A stretch of DNA of 10,611 bases, taken from NCBI GenBank assembly GCA_947175225.1, contig CAMWLX010000082.1, positions 1-10,611 on the forward strand, read 5' to 3'. Position numbers and translations under genes: made by a program. This DNA is from an uncultured Porphyromonadaceae bacterium. GTDB taxonomy: Bacteria; Bacteroidota; Bacteroidia; Bacteroidales; Muribaculaceae. A model generated the notes under the pieces. It did not search any database and had not been told where the DNA came from. It worked only from the letters and a program-made list of their open reading frames with translations. Below, piece by piece: positions 1 to 7,260 of this stretch (the stretch's first letter is position 1; each line of letters begins with the position of its first letter).

Positions 1-40
1 TTAAAAATACATATTAAGACATCAAAAAAGATAGTGATTT

Positions 41-73
41 ATTGTAAAATCAGACAAAAAATTAGTATCTTTG
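41..73 (+). promoter_or_regulatory. Bacteroidetes sigma-ABfr-type promoter for the fimbrial operon
   Basis: Positions 66-73 read TATCTTTG, a full match to the Bacteroides -7 consensus TAnnTTTG. ATTG at 41-44 matches three of four bases of the -33 TTTG element, with 21 nt between the boxes, inside the usual 19-21 range. Transcription would start near position 80, giving a leader of about 185-210 nt before the first gene. The region is very AT-rich, as expected. No start site has been measured; this is a consensus match only. Confidence 0.7.
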
Positions 74-89
74 CACTCAAATTGTAAAA
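41..89. repeat. 9-bp direct repeat around the promoter
   Basis: ATTGTAAAA occurs at 41-49, overlapping the -33 box, and again at 81-89, just after the expected transcription start. The spacing is 40 bp, close to four helical turns. Two such copies flanking a promoter could be an operator for a dimeric or looping regulator. Short AT-rich repeats also arise by chance in DNA of this composition, so the regulatory reading is weak. Confidence 0.25.
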
Positions 90-138
90 CACATTTTATA
101 GAGACACCTATTTAATAAAATTTGACCTTGTCCCGGGC

Positions 139-258
139 ATGGGGCATCATGAATTTCTGAAATGCGAAGAAAGCTTTTACTACTCATATGCGGAGTCCCT
201 TAACCTGAACTCCAAGATTATACAGACACAAAGGATAGCGAAATCCCGATGTCTCTAA
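139..258 (+). other. Possible 39-codon leader ORF (dubious)
   Basis: An ATG at 139 opens a 39-codon frame ending in TAA at 256-258, 6 nt before the outermost possible ATG of the next gene (265). The frame is open upstream to about position 88 without another ATG. The peptide starts MGHHEFLKCEESFYYSYAES, is polar with no signal peptide or membrane segment, and resembles nothing I recognise. It lies wholly in the transcribed leader, so a leader peptide or a decayed coding remnant is possible. An open frame this short can occur by chance. It is listed because it is the only coding candidate in the 290-nt leader. Confidence 0.2.
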
Positions 259-291
259 ATCACTATGCATATTTTTGTAGATAACCAAAAA

Positions 292-1683
292 ATGAAGATA
301 ATACTTACATCCATATTAACGGTCCTGATAGCCATTTCAGCCTTTGGGGAGATTCCTGCCGATTCGGTCAAGGTGTATTTCCTTGCAGGCCGACGGCTTT
401 TTGACCCATCGCTCGGCAACAACCGGGAGGCTATGGAAAGTTTTATCGAGAAAGTCAAGGAGGCAAAAGCACATGACAACATAAACTATCTCACTGTAAA
501 CGGCTATGCTTCGCCGGAAGGAGCAAGCGACGCAAACCAGAGGCTCTCAGGCCTACGATGCGATGAGATAGCAAAATATATCAGTCTGCATGCCGGCGTC
601 GACAACAAGCAGATCAAGACATTTGCCGACGGCGTGGCATGGGAGGGACTCCGCAATCTCGTGGCTAAACATCCCGAGATGCCGTCGCAGGAGAGAGTGC
701 TTTACATCCTCGACCACACACCCCTATGGATCTACAACCGGGAAAAGACGAAGATCATCGACGGCAAGAAAAAGCAACTCATGGACTTAGAAGGGGGACG
801 CGTATGGAACTGGATGATGGAAAACCTCTTCCCCGAGCTGCGCAATGCAGTGGCAGTGGTGCTCTATCTAAAGCACAAACCGGAAAGTCCGGCGGCCCTA
901 AATACCCCATCGCATGACGACAGCCCGGCAACTGAGACCATTTCTAGAGATATTTCATTGTCTTCTTCAAAGGTATATATTTCTGACGAAGGAATTGAAA
1001 CGACAAGGACCGACATAATTGAAGAATATGCCCCGGCAGAGTATACAGACACTATCGCAACAAGTGTCACGTCAGCTCTTGAAGGACAATGCGTATCTGT
1101 TATGGCAATGCCGAAGCCATTCTATATGGCTGTCAAAACCAACATGCTTTATGATGCAGCCCTTGTGCCGAATTTGGTAGCAGAATTCTACTTGGGCAAA
1201 AACGTCTCTATATATGGCGACTGGATGTATGCATGGTGGGAAAACAATGGGCGCCACCGATTTTGGCAGATCTATGGAGGCGACCTCGGGCTTAGGTTGT
1301 GGTTCGGAAAGAAAGCTCATGCCAAGCCTTTAACGGGGCATCATCTCGGTATATATGGAGGCATCTTCATATTCGATTTTGAAAATGGCGACACCGGATA
1401 CATGGGTGGCAAGCCCGGAGGCACGCTGTGGGATCGTTTTCTCATCAACTCAGGAATCGAATATGGCTATTCTCTCCCTGTGGGGAAGAGGCTAAACATA
1501 GATTTCTCCATCGGTATCGGCTATTTAGGTGGCAACTATATAAAATATTATCCCTTTGACAATGACTATTACCGCGAAAAGGAGTACAAGATGCGTTATT
1601 TCGGGCCCACCAAGGCTGAAATTTCGCTTGTATGGCTCATCGGGCGCGGCAATATCAACCAGAGGAAAGGAGGTGACAAATGA
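292..1683 (+). CDS. OmpA-like / DUF3575 fimbrial-locus protein
   Basis: A secreted envelope protein of 463 residues from this start. Residues 1-19 (MKIILTSILTVLIAISAFG) form a signal peptide without a lipobox. Residues ~25-125 are OmpA-like: GYASPEG followed by NQRLSGLRCDEIAKYI matches the OmpA C-domain helix pattern NxxLSxxRAxxVxxYL. Residues ~197-275 are a Ser/Thr/acid-rich linker. Residues ~276-455 are a typical DUF3575 domain (KTNMLYDAALVPN, then GDWMYAWW, RFWQIYGGD and repeated IGxGYLGG-type strands, suggesting a small beta-barrel). The usual diaminopimelate-binding Asp of OmpA is Ser in GYAS, so peptidoglycan binding is doubtful. In-frame ATG 265 would add nine residues before the signal peptide; I prefer 292 because the protein then begins directly with a normal MK signal sequence. 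First gene of the operon, overlapping the next by 4 nt. An accessory or anchoring role in the fimbria is inferred from the conserved gene neighbourhood. Confidence 0.93.
   Translation: MKIILTSILTVLIAISAFGEIPADSVKVYFLAGRRLFDPSLGNNREAMESFIEKVKEAKAHDNINYLTVNGYASPEGASDANQRLSGLRCDEIAKYISLHAGVDNKQIKTFADGVAWEGLRNLVAKHPEMPSQERVLYILDHTPLWIYNREKTKIIDGKKKQLMDLEGGRVWNWMMENLFPELRNAVAVVLYLKHKPESPAALNTPSHDDSPATETISRDISLSSSKVYISDEGIETTRTDIIEEYAPAEYTDTIATSVTSALEGQCVSVMAMPKPFYMAVKTNMLYDAALVPNLVAEFYLGKNVSIYGDWMYAWWENNGRHRFWQIYGGDLGLRLWFGKKAHAKPLTGHHLGIYGGIFIFDFENGDTGYMGGKPGGTLWDRFLINSGIEYGYSLPVGKRLNIDFSIGIGYLGGNYIKYYPFDNDYYREKEYKMRYFGPTKAEISLVWLIGRGNINQRKGGDK
1666..1676 (+). promoter_or_regulatory. Perfect extended Shine-Dalgarno for the DUF5119 gene
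   Basis: AAAGGAGGTGA is complementary over 11 nt to the usual 16S rRNA 3' end (GGAUCACCUCCUUU). Its GGAGG core ends 6 nt before the ATG at 1680. It lies inside the last codons of the upstream gene and also encodes its Arg-Lys-Gly-Gly tail. Bacteroidetes genes seldom use Shine-Dalgarno pairing, and the other genes here lack it, so this site stands out and fixes the start at 1680. Confidence 0.75.
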
Positions 1684-2660
1684 AAAAGCGACTTTATAAG
1701 GCTTTATGCCTGTTGATTTTCTCTTTGTTGCTGCTAAGCGAAGGGTGTACGCTGAAAGAGCTCAATGACGATGCTCCTACCACTATCGCAGATAATGTAG
1801 AGGTAGTCTTCAACTGGAGCAAGAGCCCATCTAAAGAAGCTCAGACAATGGTGGTCTACCTGTATTCGACAAAGCATGAAATGATGGACTATCGTTTCAA
1901 CAACCCGGACGGAGGAATCATCAGGACTTACGGAGGGGCTCACACTGCAGTTTGCCACAGCAACGACGATCCTTACGGACATATTCTCCGCAATGAACAC
2001 TCCCATGATGAAATCGAGATCTTCACAGACGATACGGGAGTGCTCGTAGGGCAAGGCATTTCCACAAGGGGAATCCCGAGGGCAAAAGGCACCGAAGAAG
2101 AGCCACTAAGGAACACACCCTCCATGATCTACGGGACGCAAGACCGGGATGTCAACCTGAAAGTGTCGGCTCTTCCCCAGAAACTTGAGCTTTATCCTGA
2201 GGAACTCGTATGCCGGTATTCGGTAGAATTCGCTGATGTAGAAAACCTGAAGAGCGCCGACGTACGCATAGACGCTACAATATCTTCGCTTGCAGGAGGG
2301 TACTATCCGGGAAGGATGACACCGAACTCCGAGGCTGTATCGCACACTTTCACCCTCAAGGCCGATCTTGAAAGGAATACCTTGAGTTCGGAATTTTATA
2401 CTTTCGGAGTGCCGGAAGGTGAAGAACGAGGTCATAAGCTGTGCCTATACATAGCCTTGAAAAACATGACAGGCGGATTCTATACCTTCGATGTCACAGA
2501 CCAGGTGAACAAAGCTCCGGATCCGCGCAACGTAAGCATAAAGATCTACGGCCTTAAACTGCCGGAAATACCTGACGAACCACTTCCACCCCAAGGAGAA
2601 GGAGGAGTGAGCATCGAGCTTGACAGCTGGGACACCTATCATTTTGACCTGAAGGTGTGA
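1680..2660 (+). CDS. DUF5119 family lipoprotein, probable fimbrial anchor/accessory subunit
   Basis: 326 residues. The N-terminus has two Lys and an Arg, a hydrophobic core, then Cys23 in LLSEGC, a loose lipobox, so it is probably an outer-membrane lipoprotein. Family hallmarks are VEVVFNWSKSP (~40-50), a middle stretch ending in a TPSMIYGT motif (~146-153), LYPEELVCRYSVEFADVENL (171-190), the SSLAGGYYPG turn (202-211), EFYTFG (238-243), then DVTDQVNKAPDPRNVSIKI (271-289) and a final DSWD. This order matches DUF5119, a Bacteroidales family commonly found between DUF3575 and fimbrillin genes. Overlap of 4 nt with the upstream stop implies translational coupling. I infer a non-polymerising anchor or assembly role analogous to FimB/Mfa2, because it lacks the fimbrillin core motifs and C-terminal strand of the downstream proteins. 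Biochemical function is unproven. Confidence 0.92.
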   Translation: MKKRLYKALCLLIFSLLLLSEGCTLKELNDDAPTTIADNVEVVFNWSKSPSKEAQTMVVYLYSTKHEMMDYRFNNPDGGIIRTYGGAHTAVCHSNDDPYGHILRNEHSHDEIEIFTDDTGVLVGQGISTRGIPRAKGTEEEPLRNTPSMIYGTQDRDVNLKVSALPQKLELYPEELVCRYSVEFADVENLKSADVRIDATISSLAGGYYPGRMTPNSEAVSHTFTLKADLERNTLSSEFYTFGVPEGEERGHKLCLYIALKNMTGGFYTFDVTDQVNKAPDPRNVSIKIYGLKLPEIPDEPLPPQGEGGVSIELDSWDTYHFDLKV

Positions 2661-2727
2661 TCAGAAACCAATAACAAACAGAAAAACAAAAACAAAAAAC
2701 AATAATAAACTTTCAAATCTCTCATTT
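2661..2727 (+). promoter_or_regulatory. A-rich, G-poor leader before the first fimbrillin
   Basis: The 67-nt gap is 39 A with only two G residues (2664 and 2681), so it should be almost free of RNA structure. In Bacteroidetes, where Shine-Dalgarno is rarely used, A-rich unstructured 5' regions go with strong translation. I see no TAnnTTTG box, so a separate promoter is not supported. No other junction in the array has this composition, which suggests high output of the first fimbrillin. Confidence 0.5.
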
Positions 2728-4248
2728 ATGAACAAACTTTCTTTAGTTGCAGCAGCAGGCAGTTTGGTAGTCCTCGCTTCCTGCTCACAAGAAGAGGTGC
2801 CAACAGTCTCCAAGAGCCACGACGGATTGCCTATCTCGTTCCGTGCAGGAGTCTCCACCCGCGTCAACCCGGATCTCAACTACATCCAGAATCCGGCCAC
2901 ATTTTATGTAACAGCCTATGCCAACAACCACAAGGCAGTCAATGGATTGATCCCAGACGTTCTTTTCGCTGACGAACCGTTTTATCTTATGGGTGCGAAT
3001 CTCTATGCGAGCACCAGCAACCAGAAATGGCCCTCACAGGAAGAAGCAGATCAGGTAGAGTTTTTCGCGTATGCTCCTTCTCTCGAGGAGATTCAAGAGG
3101 CTGCTTTGACTCAGCTTGATTCGAGTGCTCCCAATTATGATGCGCTTCATGCCAATTATGATGCAGCCATCCAGTTCTGGAATCTTTGCCAGGACGGAGT
3201 TGCTCTTGATCCTATGAATCAACAGAATTCAACATTCGCAGGTGTTCAGCTATATAAAGGTTTCAAGTTGGGACGCTTCTATGTGGCAACAGACATTTCA
3301 AAACAGGTAGACTTCATTACAGCCCATATAGCAGCCGATGTCCCTGAAGATGAGGACAATGCCAAGATGGGTGTAGCTCTCTCGTTCAAGCACCAGCTTT
3401 CTAATATAGAGCTCAGAGCGTTCTCTGCCCACAAGGAATATAATATTGAGATAGCAGGCGTAAGAATTGGCCGTCCTTACACAGGAGACGCAATCTTCAA
3501 TTTCTGCGATGCTGATGGCAACGCGTTCTATCCGGAAGGTGGACAGTGGGGAATCTCAAAAAATCCTCAGAGACTTCCCGTAGAATACATTTACGGAGCA
3601 GGGGATGAAATCTACCGAATGGGCTCCTTCAACAACCTCAATGGCAATCAGATTGTCACTACCGATGCTCATATTTCATCCGCTACAGCACTCTCAATAA
3701 TGGGTAAAGGTGGCAATGCTATGGTGCTTCCTACCAAGAACGGTGCATGGGCAGGCGAGGCGAATCCCTGGATCGCATCAAAATATGGAGCTGCGGATGA
3801 TGGGAAGAATCCCAACCCATGGAGTGCTGACAATGCCGAGGGTGATATGTATTTCAGTATCCTCCTTCGTGTGACTCTGAAACCGACTGCTTCCGAAGTA
3901 AACACGGCACAGATCTATCCTTACGGCAACAACACTACAATGAATGTGGTTTGTCTTGAGAAGGAGAAGAATTCAAACAAAATCGTTCGCCGCGTTGAAA
4001 ATAAGAACGTTACACCGGGTGCAAACAACGAGATCGTAGAGTTCGGATGGGCTGCAGTTCCTGTCAGTGTAAACTGGCAACGTGGAAAGAAATATGTCTA
4101 TACACTTGACTTCAGCGAGGGTGTAGGCATTCAGGATCCAGAGGATCCGAAGCCGGGTGCAGCAATCATAGGCGGCGGCATCAAGTTCTCCGTATCTGTC
4201 ACTGACTGGCAAGAAGAGAACTACACTCCAAATGTACCTCAAGAATAA
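2728..4248 (+). CDS. Fimbrillin family lipoprotein 1 (longest paralogue)
   Basis: 506 residues, Mfa1/FimA-like fimbrillin fold by motif. The signal peptide ends in the lipobox LASC (Cys19), followed by SQEE. The strand PISFRAGVSTR ends in Arg45, the expected site where a trypsin-like protease frees the assembly groove. Core motifs: WPSQ (101-104), VEFFAYAPS (110-118), ISKQVDFITA (190-199), FKHQLSNIELRA (220-231), EIAGVRIG (241-248), SIMGKGGNAMVLPT (323-336), MYFSILLRVT (374-383), FGWAAVPV (439-446), YTLDFSEGVG (458-467), and a DPEDPKPG turn (470-477). The C-terminal strand IKFSVSVTDW and tail ending NVPQE are the likely donor strand. It has an insertion at ~120-177 absent from its paralogues. 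With its special leader and the hairpins behind it, it is the best candidate for an abundant shaft subunit, though that is inference. Confidence 0.95.
   Translation: MNKLSLVAAAGSLVVLASCSQEEVPTVSKSHDGLPISFRAGVSTRVNPDLNYIQNPATFYVTAYANNHKAVNGLIPDVLFADEPFYLMGANLYASTSNQKWPSQEEADQVEFFAYAPSLEEIQEAALTQLDSSAPNYDALHANYDAAIQFWNLCQDGVALDPMNQQNSTFAGVQLYKGFKLGRFYVATDISKQVDFITAHIAADVPEDEDNAKMGVALSFKHQLSNIELRAFSAHKEYNIEIAGVRIGRPYTGDAIFNFCDADGNAFYPEGGQWGISKNPQRLPVEYIYGAGDEIYRMGSFNNLNGNQIVTTDAHISSATALSIMGKGGNAMVLPTKNGAWAGEANPWIASKYGAADDGKNPNPWSADNAEGDMYFSILLRVTLKPTASEVNTAQIYPYGNNTTMNVVCLEKEKNSNKIVRRVENKNVTPGANNEIVEFGWAAVPVSVNWQRGKKYVYTLDFSEGVGIQDPEDPKPGAAIIGGGIKFSVSVTDWQEENYTPNVPQE
3131..3164 (+). repeat. In-frame 21-bp-period duplication inside fimbrillin 1
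   Basis: The 13-mer CCAATTATGATGC occurs at 3131-3143 and again at 3152-3164, a shift of exactly seven codons. It yields NYDALHA followed by NYDAAIQ (residues 136-149). It lies in the insertion that distinguishes this copy from its paralogues, consistent with a slipped-strand duplication that lengthened a surface loop. Confidence 0.55.
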
Positions 4249-4268
4249 TAAAGAAAATGGTAATGAAC

Positions 4269-4311
4269 CGGGGAGGGAACAGCTCTCCCCGATGACCTGA
4301 CACGACTGTCA
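4269..4311 (+). promoter_or_regulatory. Two tandem RNA hairpins between fimbrillin 1 and 2
   Basis: The first hairpin pairs 4269-4277 with 4283-4291 (9 bp, mostly G-C with one G-U, loop 4278-4282). The second pairs TGACA at 4298-4302 with TGTCA at 4307-4311 around a 4-nt loop. There is no U-run after either stem, so this is not a standard intrinsic terminator. The position, 20 nt after a stop codon and inside a likely operon, suits partial attenuation or protection of the upstream mRNA 3' end, which would make fimbrillin 1 more abundant than the later subunits. Confidence 0.45.
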
Positions 4312-4326
4312 ACTGAAAATAAATAT

Positions 4327-5775
4327 ATGAAGATAAGAAGAGTGACATATTTTGCTCTTGGAGCGTTTGCCTTCGTCGCCTCCTGCTCAAAGGAGGCGAC
4401 GGAGCCGGACGTCTACGACTGGGGCGAAGGCAAGATCTATTTCAAGCCTACGATCTCCAACGTCGCCTATTCGAGGGCTCAGGATATGACGCTTGAACGT
4501 CTTGAGTCCTTTCAGGTGACATGCTTTAACACCACAGACAACAAACAAGGAAGTATCTCTCCTTATTTTGAAAACGCCACCTTCGTCCGTCGGTTAAATT
4601 CTCCGACCGTAACAACCTATGTTTCAGCACCGGACGAAGAGTCTCGCGATTGGCCTGCCAACAATGGACATCTAAGGTTTTTCGCTTTCTCTCCTTCCAC
4701 AACAGTAATGGCTGAGGGCAACTCCGCCGTTTCAAATCCCAATGATTATTTCAGGCTAAGCAACCGTTCAATAGGAGACGGTTCTTCAGTCGCAGTAGCA
4801 TACGGTCTATATAAATTGCGTATAAATCCCGACATCTCGAGACAGTTCGATTTCGTCACAGCGGAAGCTGCAGGAGAAAGATGGAAGGATTTCGCCGGAG
4901 GAGTTGATTTGACATTCAGCCATCAGCTCAGCCAAGTAGAGTTGAAAGCATGGGGAGCGAACCCGGACTATGACTACGAGATAGCCGGCGTTCGAGTTGG
5001 AAATCCCATAGTGGAAGGCACATACGTCTTTGCAGATGATGTCCAGCCATCCGGAACTGCAGGATGGGGAACTGCTATAATCAAGGACAAAGTGGAATAT
5101 CTATACCGTGGACCGGAAACATCCGGAATGGAAGAGGGACAAAATCTTGTCGGCGACAAGACAGTCAGAATAAACAATTCTGAACACAATACTGCAGAGG
5201 ATGCTGCTTCTATAATGGGCAATGGTGGTTGCGCCATGGTCATTCCGACTGTCAATTCGAAGTGGGAAGGCACTAACGATCCGGATATAGGGACAATTCC
5301 CTACAAGACAGACAGGATGTATTTCAGCATTCTGCTCAGGGCAACAGAAAAAGCAACCGGAAAGATCCTGTATCCATATCCGGGAAATCCATATGAGATG
5401 ACAGTGATCTATTATGCAGTAGACAAGTCGGGCAACATCTTATGCCGACTATATCCAGGAGAGGGAGAAGGAATCTTCTTTACAGATCCGGCACTTCAGA
5501 ATCCGTATACGGCTTCAGAAGAAGTGGAAATAAAGGATTTCGGATGGGCAGCGGTGCCGGTCGATGCAGACTGGAGCGCAGGGAAAAAATATGTATACAC
5601 ATTGAATTATTCTGAAGGCATCGGTCTGCATGATCCAGCAGATACAGATCCCGGAAAACCAATAGGGGGGAAATCCCCAATTTCATGGGGAGTGACCGTA
5701 AGCGGCTGGGAAAATGCCATCCCTGACGGCGACAACTATACTCCCGATTTGGATGTGCCCGGAAAGGGTATTTGA
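4327..5775 (+). CDS. Fimbrillin family lipoprotein 2
   Basis: 482 residues. Signal peptide with lipobox VASC (Cys20), followed by SKEA. The strand KIYFKPTISNVAYSR ends at Arg50, the predicted trypsin-like maturation site. Shared core: WPAN (109-112), LRFFAFSPS (116-124), DISRQFDFVTA (169-179), FSHQLSQVELKAWG (197-210), EIAGVRVGNP (218-227), SIMGNGGCAMVIPT (295-308), MYFSILLRAT (331-340), FGWAAVPVDADW (405-416), LNYSEGIGLHDP (426-437). The last strand (SWGVTVSGW) is followed by a longer tail with YTPDLDVPGKGI. Preceded by 78 nt holding two hairpins and followed by a 73-nt gap. Role: surface-exposed pilin subunit assembled outside the cell after proteolysis and donor-strand exchange, by family analogy. 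Which place it takes in the fibre is unknown. Confidence 0.95.
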   Translation: MKIRRVTYFALGAFAFVASCSKEATEPDVYDWGEGKIYFKPTISNVAYSRAQDMTLERLESFQVTCFNTTDNKQGSISPYFENATFVRRLNSPTVTTYVSAPDEESRDWPANNGHLRFFAFSPSTTVMAEGNSAVSNPNDYFRLSNRSIGDGSSVAVAYGLYKLRINPDISRQFDFVTAEAAGERWKDFAGGVDLTFSHQLSQVELKAWGANPDYDYEIAGVRVGNPIVEGTYVFADDVQPSGTAGWGTAIIKDKVEYLYRGPETSGMEEGQNLVGDKTVRINNSEHNTAEDAASIMGNGGCAMVIPTVNSKWEGTNDPDIGTIPYKTDRMYFSILLRATEKATGKILYPYPGNPYEMTVIYYAVDKSGNILCRLYPGEGEGIFFTDPALQNPYTASEEVEIKDFGWAAVPVDADWSAGKKYVYTLNYSEGIGLHDPADTDPGKPIGGKSPISWGVTVSGWENAIPDGDNYTPDLDVPGKGI

Positions 5776-5800
5776 CATTGAGATAATTTGGCAATATTTG
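5771..5800 (+). promoter_or_regulatory. Weak candidate internal promoter before fimbrillin 3
   Basis: TTTG at 5771-5774, overlapping the stop codon of fimbrillin 2, and AATATTTG at 5793-5800 resemble the -33 TTTG and -7 TAnnTTTG boxes. The first base of the -7 box is wrong and the spacing is 18 nt, one short of the usual range. The gap to the next start is AT-rich and long for this array. Chance is a real alternative. Confidence 0.25.
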
Positions 5801-5848
5801 CAATTAAATATATATAAGGGATAATACTCTTAATTCAAATGATAATTC

Positions 5849-7243
5849 ATGGCAATGAAAAAAAACATATATGCGGTTCTCGCGGTCCTGCTTGCCCTGT
5901 CATCATGCAGCCAGGAGAGTCCGACGAGTGCCGGACCAGAGGGAGAGGGAAGCAGGATATATTTCCGCTCATATCTTCCGACAGTCACACAGACACGAGC
6001 CGGAGTCATTACCAAAGAGAATCTGAATGAGTGTCATGTGACGAGTTTCAACCCGGACGACAACAAACTCATTGATCCTGAAACGGGAGAAATGACACCA
6101 TATTTCATCAACCAACGTTTTGAAAAGGATGGAGAAGGGCATTTCCTTCCCCAAGGGGAAGAATCATGCATCTGGCCGGACTCAAGAAGCAGACTGCATT
6201 TCTTTGCATACTCTCCATCTGTAGGGTCTATGCAGGAAACCATCGACGGAAAAAAATTCAACATTGTCAACAATTCCAAGCAAACAGAAGACGGCACTTG
6301 CATCCTCGATTACAGGATCGAAAGCTTCAAGGTTGCTCCGGACATTTCTGATCAGGTGGATTTCATCACAGCGTATTCCCACGGAACAGGAAAGGATAAC
6401 GGAGATTCCGGCATAGACCTCAACTTCAGCCATCAGCTTGCGAGGATCGAGATATCTGCATGGGGCGCGAATGATAAATATGATTTCGAGATAGCAGGCG
6501 TGCGTATCGGAAATGCCGTGACAGAAGGGGATTTCTATTTTTCCTCCCTCACGCCCTCTTCAGGAGTAGCTTCATGGATCAATACAGAATATAACCTGTC
6601 ACCCATAGAGCATATCTTCACCGACGGGGAATCTATCGTCTTCATAAGCAAAGACAACGCCCTCCATACAACTGAAGCAGAGGCCGCTTCAATAATGGGA
6701 AGTGCAGGACCTGCCATGGTGATTCCAATGCCGGAAAAGATTGAGGCTTGGGAAGGAAAGGGTGATCCTAAGACTCAACAACACCCCTACTCTACCGACA
6801 AACTCTATTTCAGCGTACTTCTGAGAGTGACCAACCGAGGAGAAAACACAGTGGTCTATCCATATCCTAATGACCGCGACAATATGAAAACAATTCATCT
6901 TGCGGTCGGAGAAGACGGCAAGGTAATCAAACGGGTGTATCTGATCGGCGAAGAATACTACACATCAAATCATGAGAATGAGGGATCTAAATATATTCCC
7001 AATGAAACGGAGGAAGTACATAGTTACTGCTGGGCGGCTCTGCCGGTTGGAGCAAAATGGGATGCCGGAAAGATCTACACTTATAAACTGAACTATACCA
7101 ACGGCATAGGATGGCATGATCCAGATGACCCGAATCCCGGCGAGCCTATCATTGAGAGAGGGAAGATACCCTTTGAAGTCAACGTAGAGGATTGGGTTGC
7201 GGCAGAAGACTATAATCCGAATCTTGAAGTACCAAAACGATGA
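5849..7243 (+). CDS. Fimbrillin family lipoprotein 3
   Basis: 464 residues. Lipobox LSSC at Cys20, then SQES. The strand RIYFRSYLPTVTQTR ends at Arg50, the predicted processing site. Motifs: IWPDS (108-112), LHFFAYSPS (116-124), DISDQVDFITA (165-175), FSHQLARIEISAWG (193-206), EIAGVRIGN (214-222), SIMGSAGPAMVIP (281-293), LYFSVLLRVT (319-328), LNYTNGIGWHDP (414-425), then DDPNPGEPI. The usual FGWAA motif is SYCWAA here (392-397), with Cys394 in place of Gly. The C-terminal strand IPFEVNVEDW leads to a tail with EVPKR. An in-frame ATG at 5855 (MKKNIY) would give an equally good signal peptide; 5849 keeps the cleavage Arg at residue 50 as in the neighbours. Its stop overlaps a possible start of the next gene at 7240 (ATGA). 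Confidence 0.95.
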   Translation: MAMKKNIYAVLAVLLALSSCSQESPTSAGPEGEGSRIYFRSYLPTVTQTRAGVITKENLNECHVTSFNPDDNKLIDPETGEMTPYFINQRFEKDGEGHFLPQGEESCIWPDSRSRLHFFAYSPSVGSMQETIDGKKFNIVNNSKQTEDGTCILDYRIESFKVAPDISDQVDFITAYSHGTGKDNGDSGIDLNFSHQLARIEISAWGANDKYDFEIAGVRIGNAVTEGDFYFSSLTPSSGVASWINTEYNLSPIEHIFTDGESIVFISKDNALHTTEAEAASIMGSAGPAMVIPMPEKIEAWEGKGDPKTQQHPYSTDKLYFSVLLRVTNRGENTVVYPYPNDRDNMKTIHLAVGEDGKVIKRVYLIGEEYYTSNHENEGSKYIPNETEEVHSYCWAALPVGAKWDAGKIYTYKLNYTNGIGWHDPDDPNPGEPIIERGKIPFEVNVEDWVAAEDYNPNLEVPKR

Positions 7244-7260
7244 TTAAAAGAAATATCCAT

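Noticed and set aside
1..264. Invertible (phase-variable) promoter, as known for some Bacteroides surface loci
   Set aside because: The only inverted repeat I found here is short and AT-rich (93-99 with 115-121, 7 bp). No recombinase gene or convincing pair of inversion arms is visible. An upstream arm could lie outside the window, so it is not excluded, only unsupported.
4269..4291. Intrinsic transcription terminator after fimbrillin 1
   Set aside because: The stem is strong but is followed by a second stem and no T-run, and the next paralogue follows on the same strand. It is kept as a possible attenuator or mRNA-stabilising element instead.
4972..5275. Reverse-strand reading frame of about 100 codons opposite fimbrillin 2, with similar frames opposite copies 1, 3, 4 and 5
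   Set aside because: These lie antisense to the same conserved motif region in each paralogue, so their similarity is a mirror of the sense coding. They have no family resemblance, start signals or independent spacing.
5802..5835. Inverted repeat AATTAA/TTAATT upstream of fimbrillin 3 as an operator
   Set aside because: Six AT-only base pairs with a 22-nt gap are expected by chance in such an AT-rich gap.
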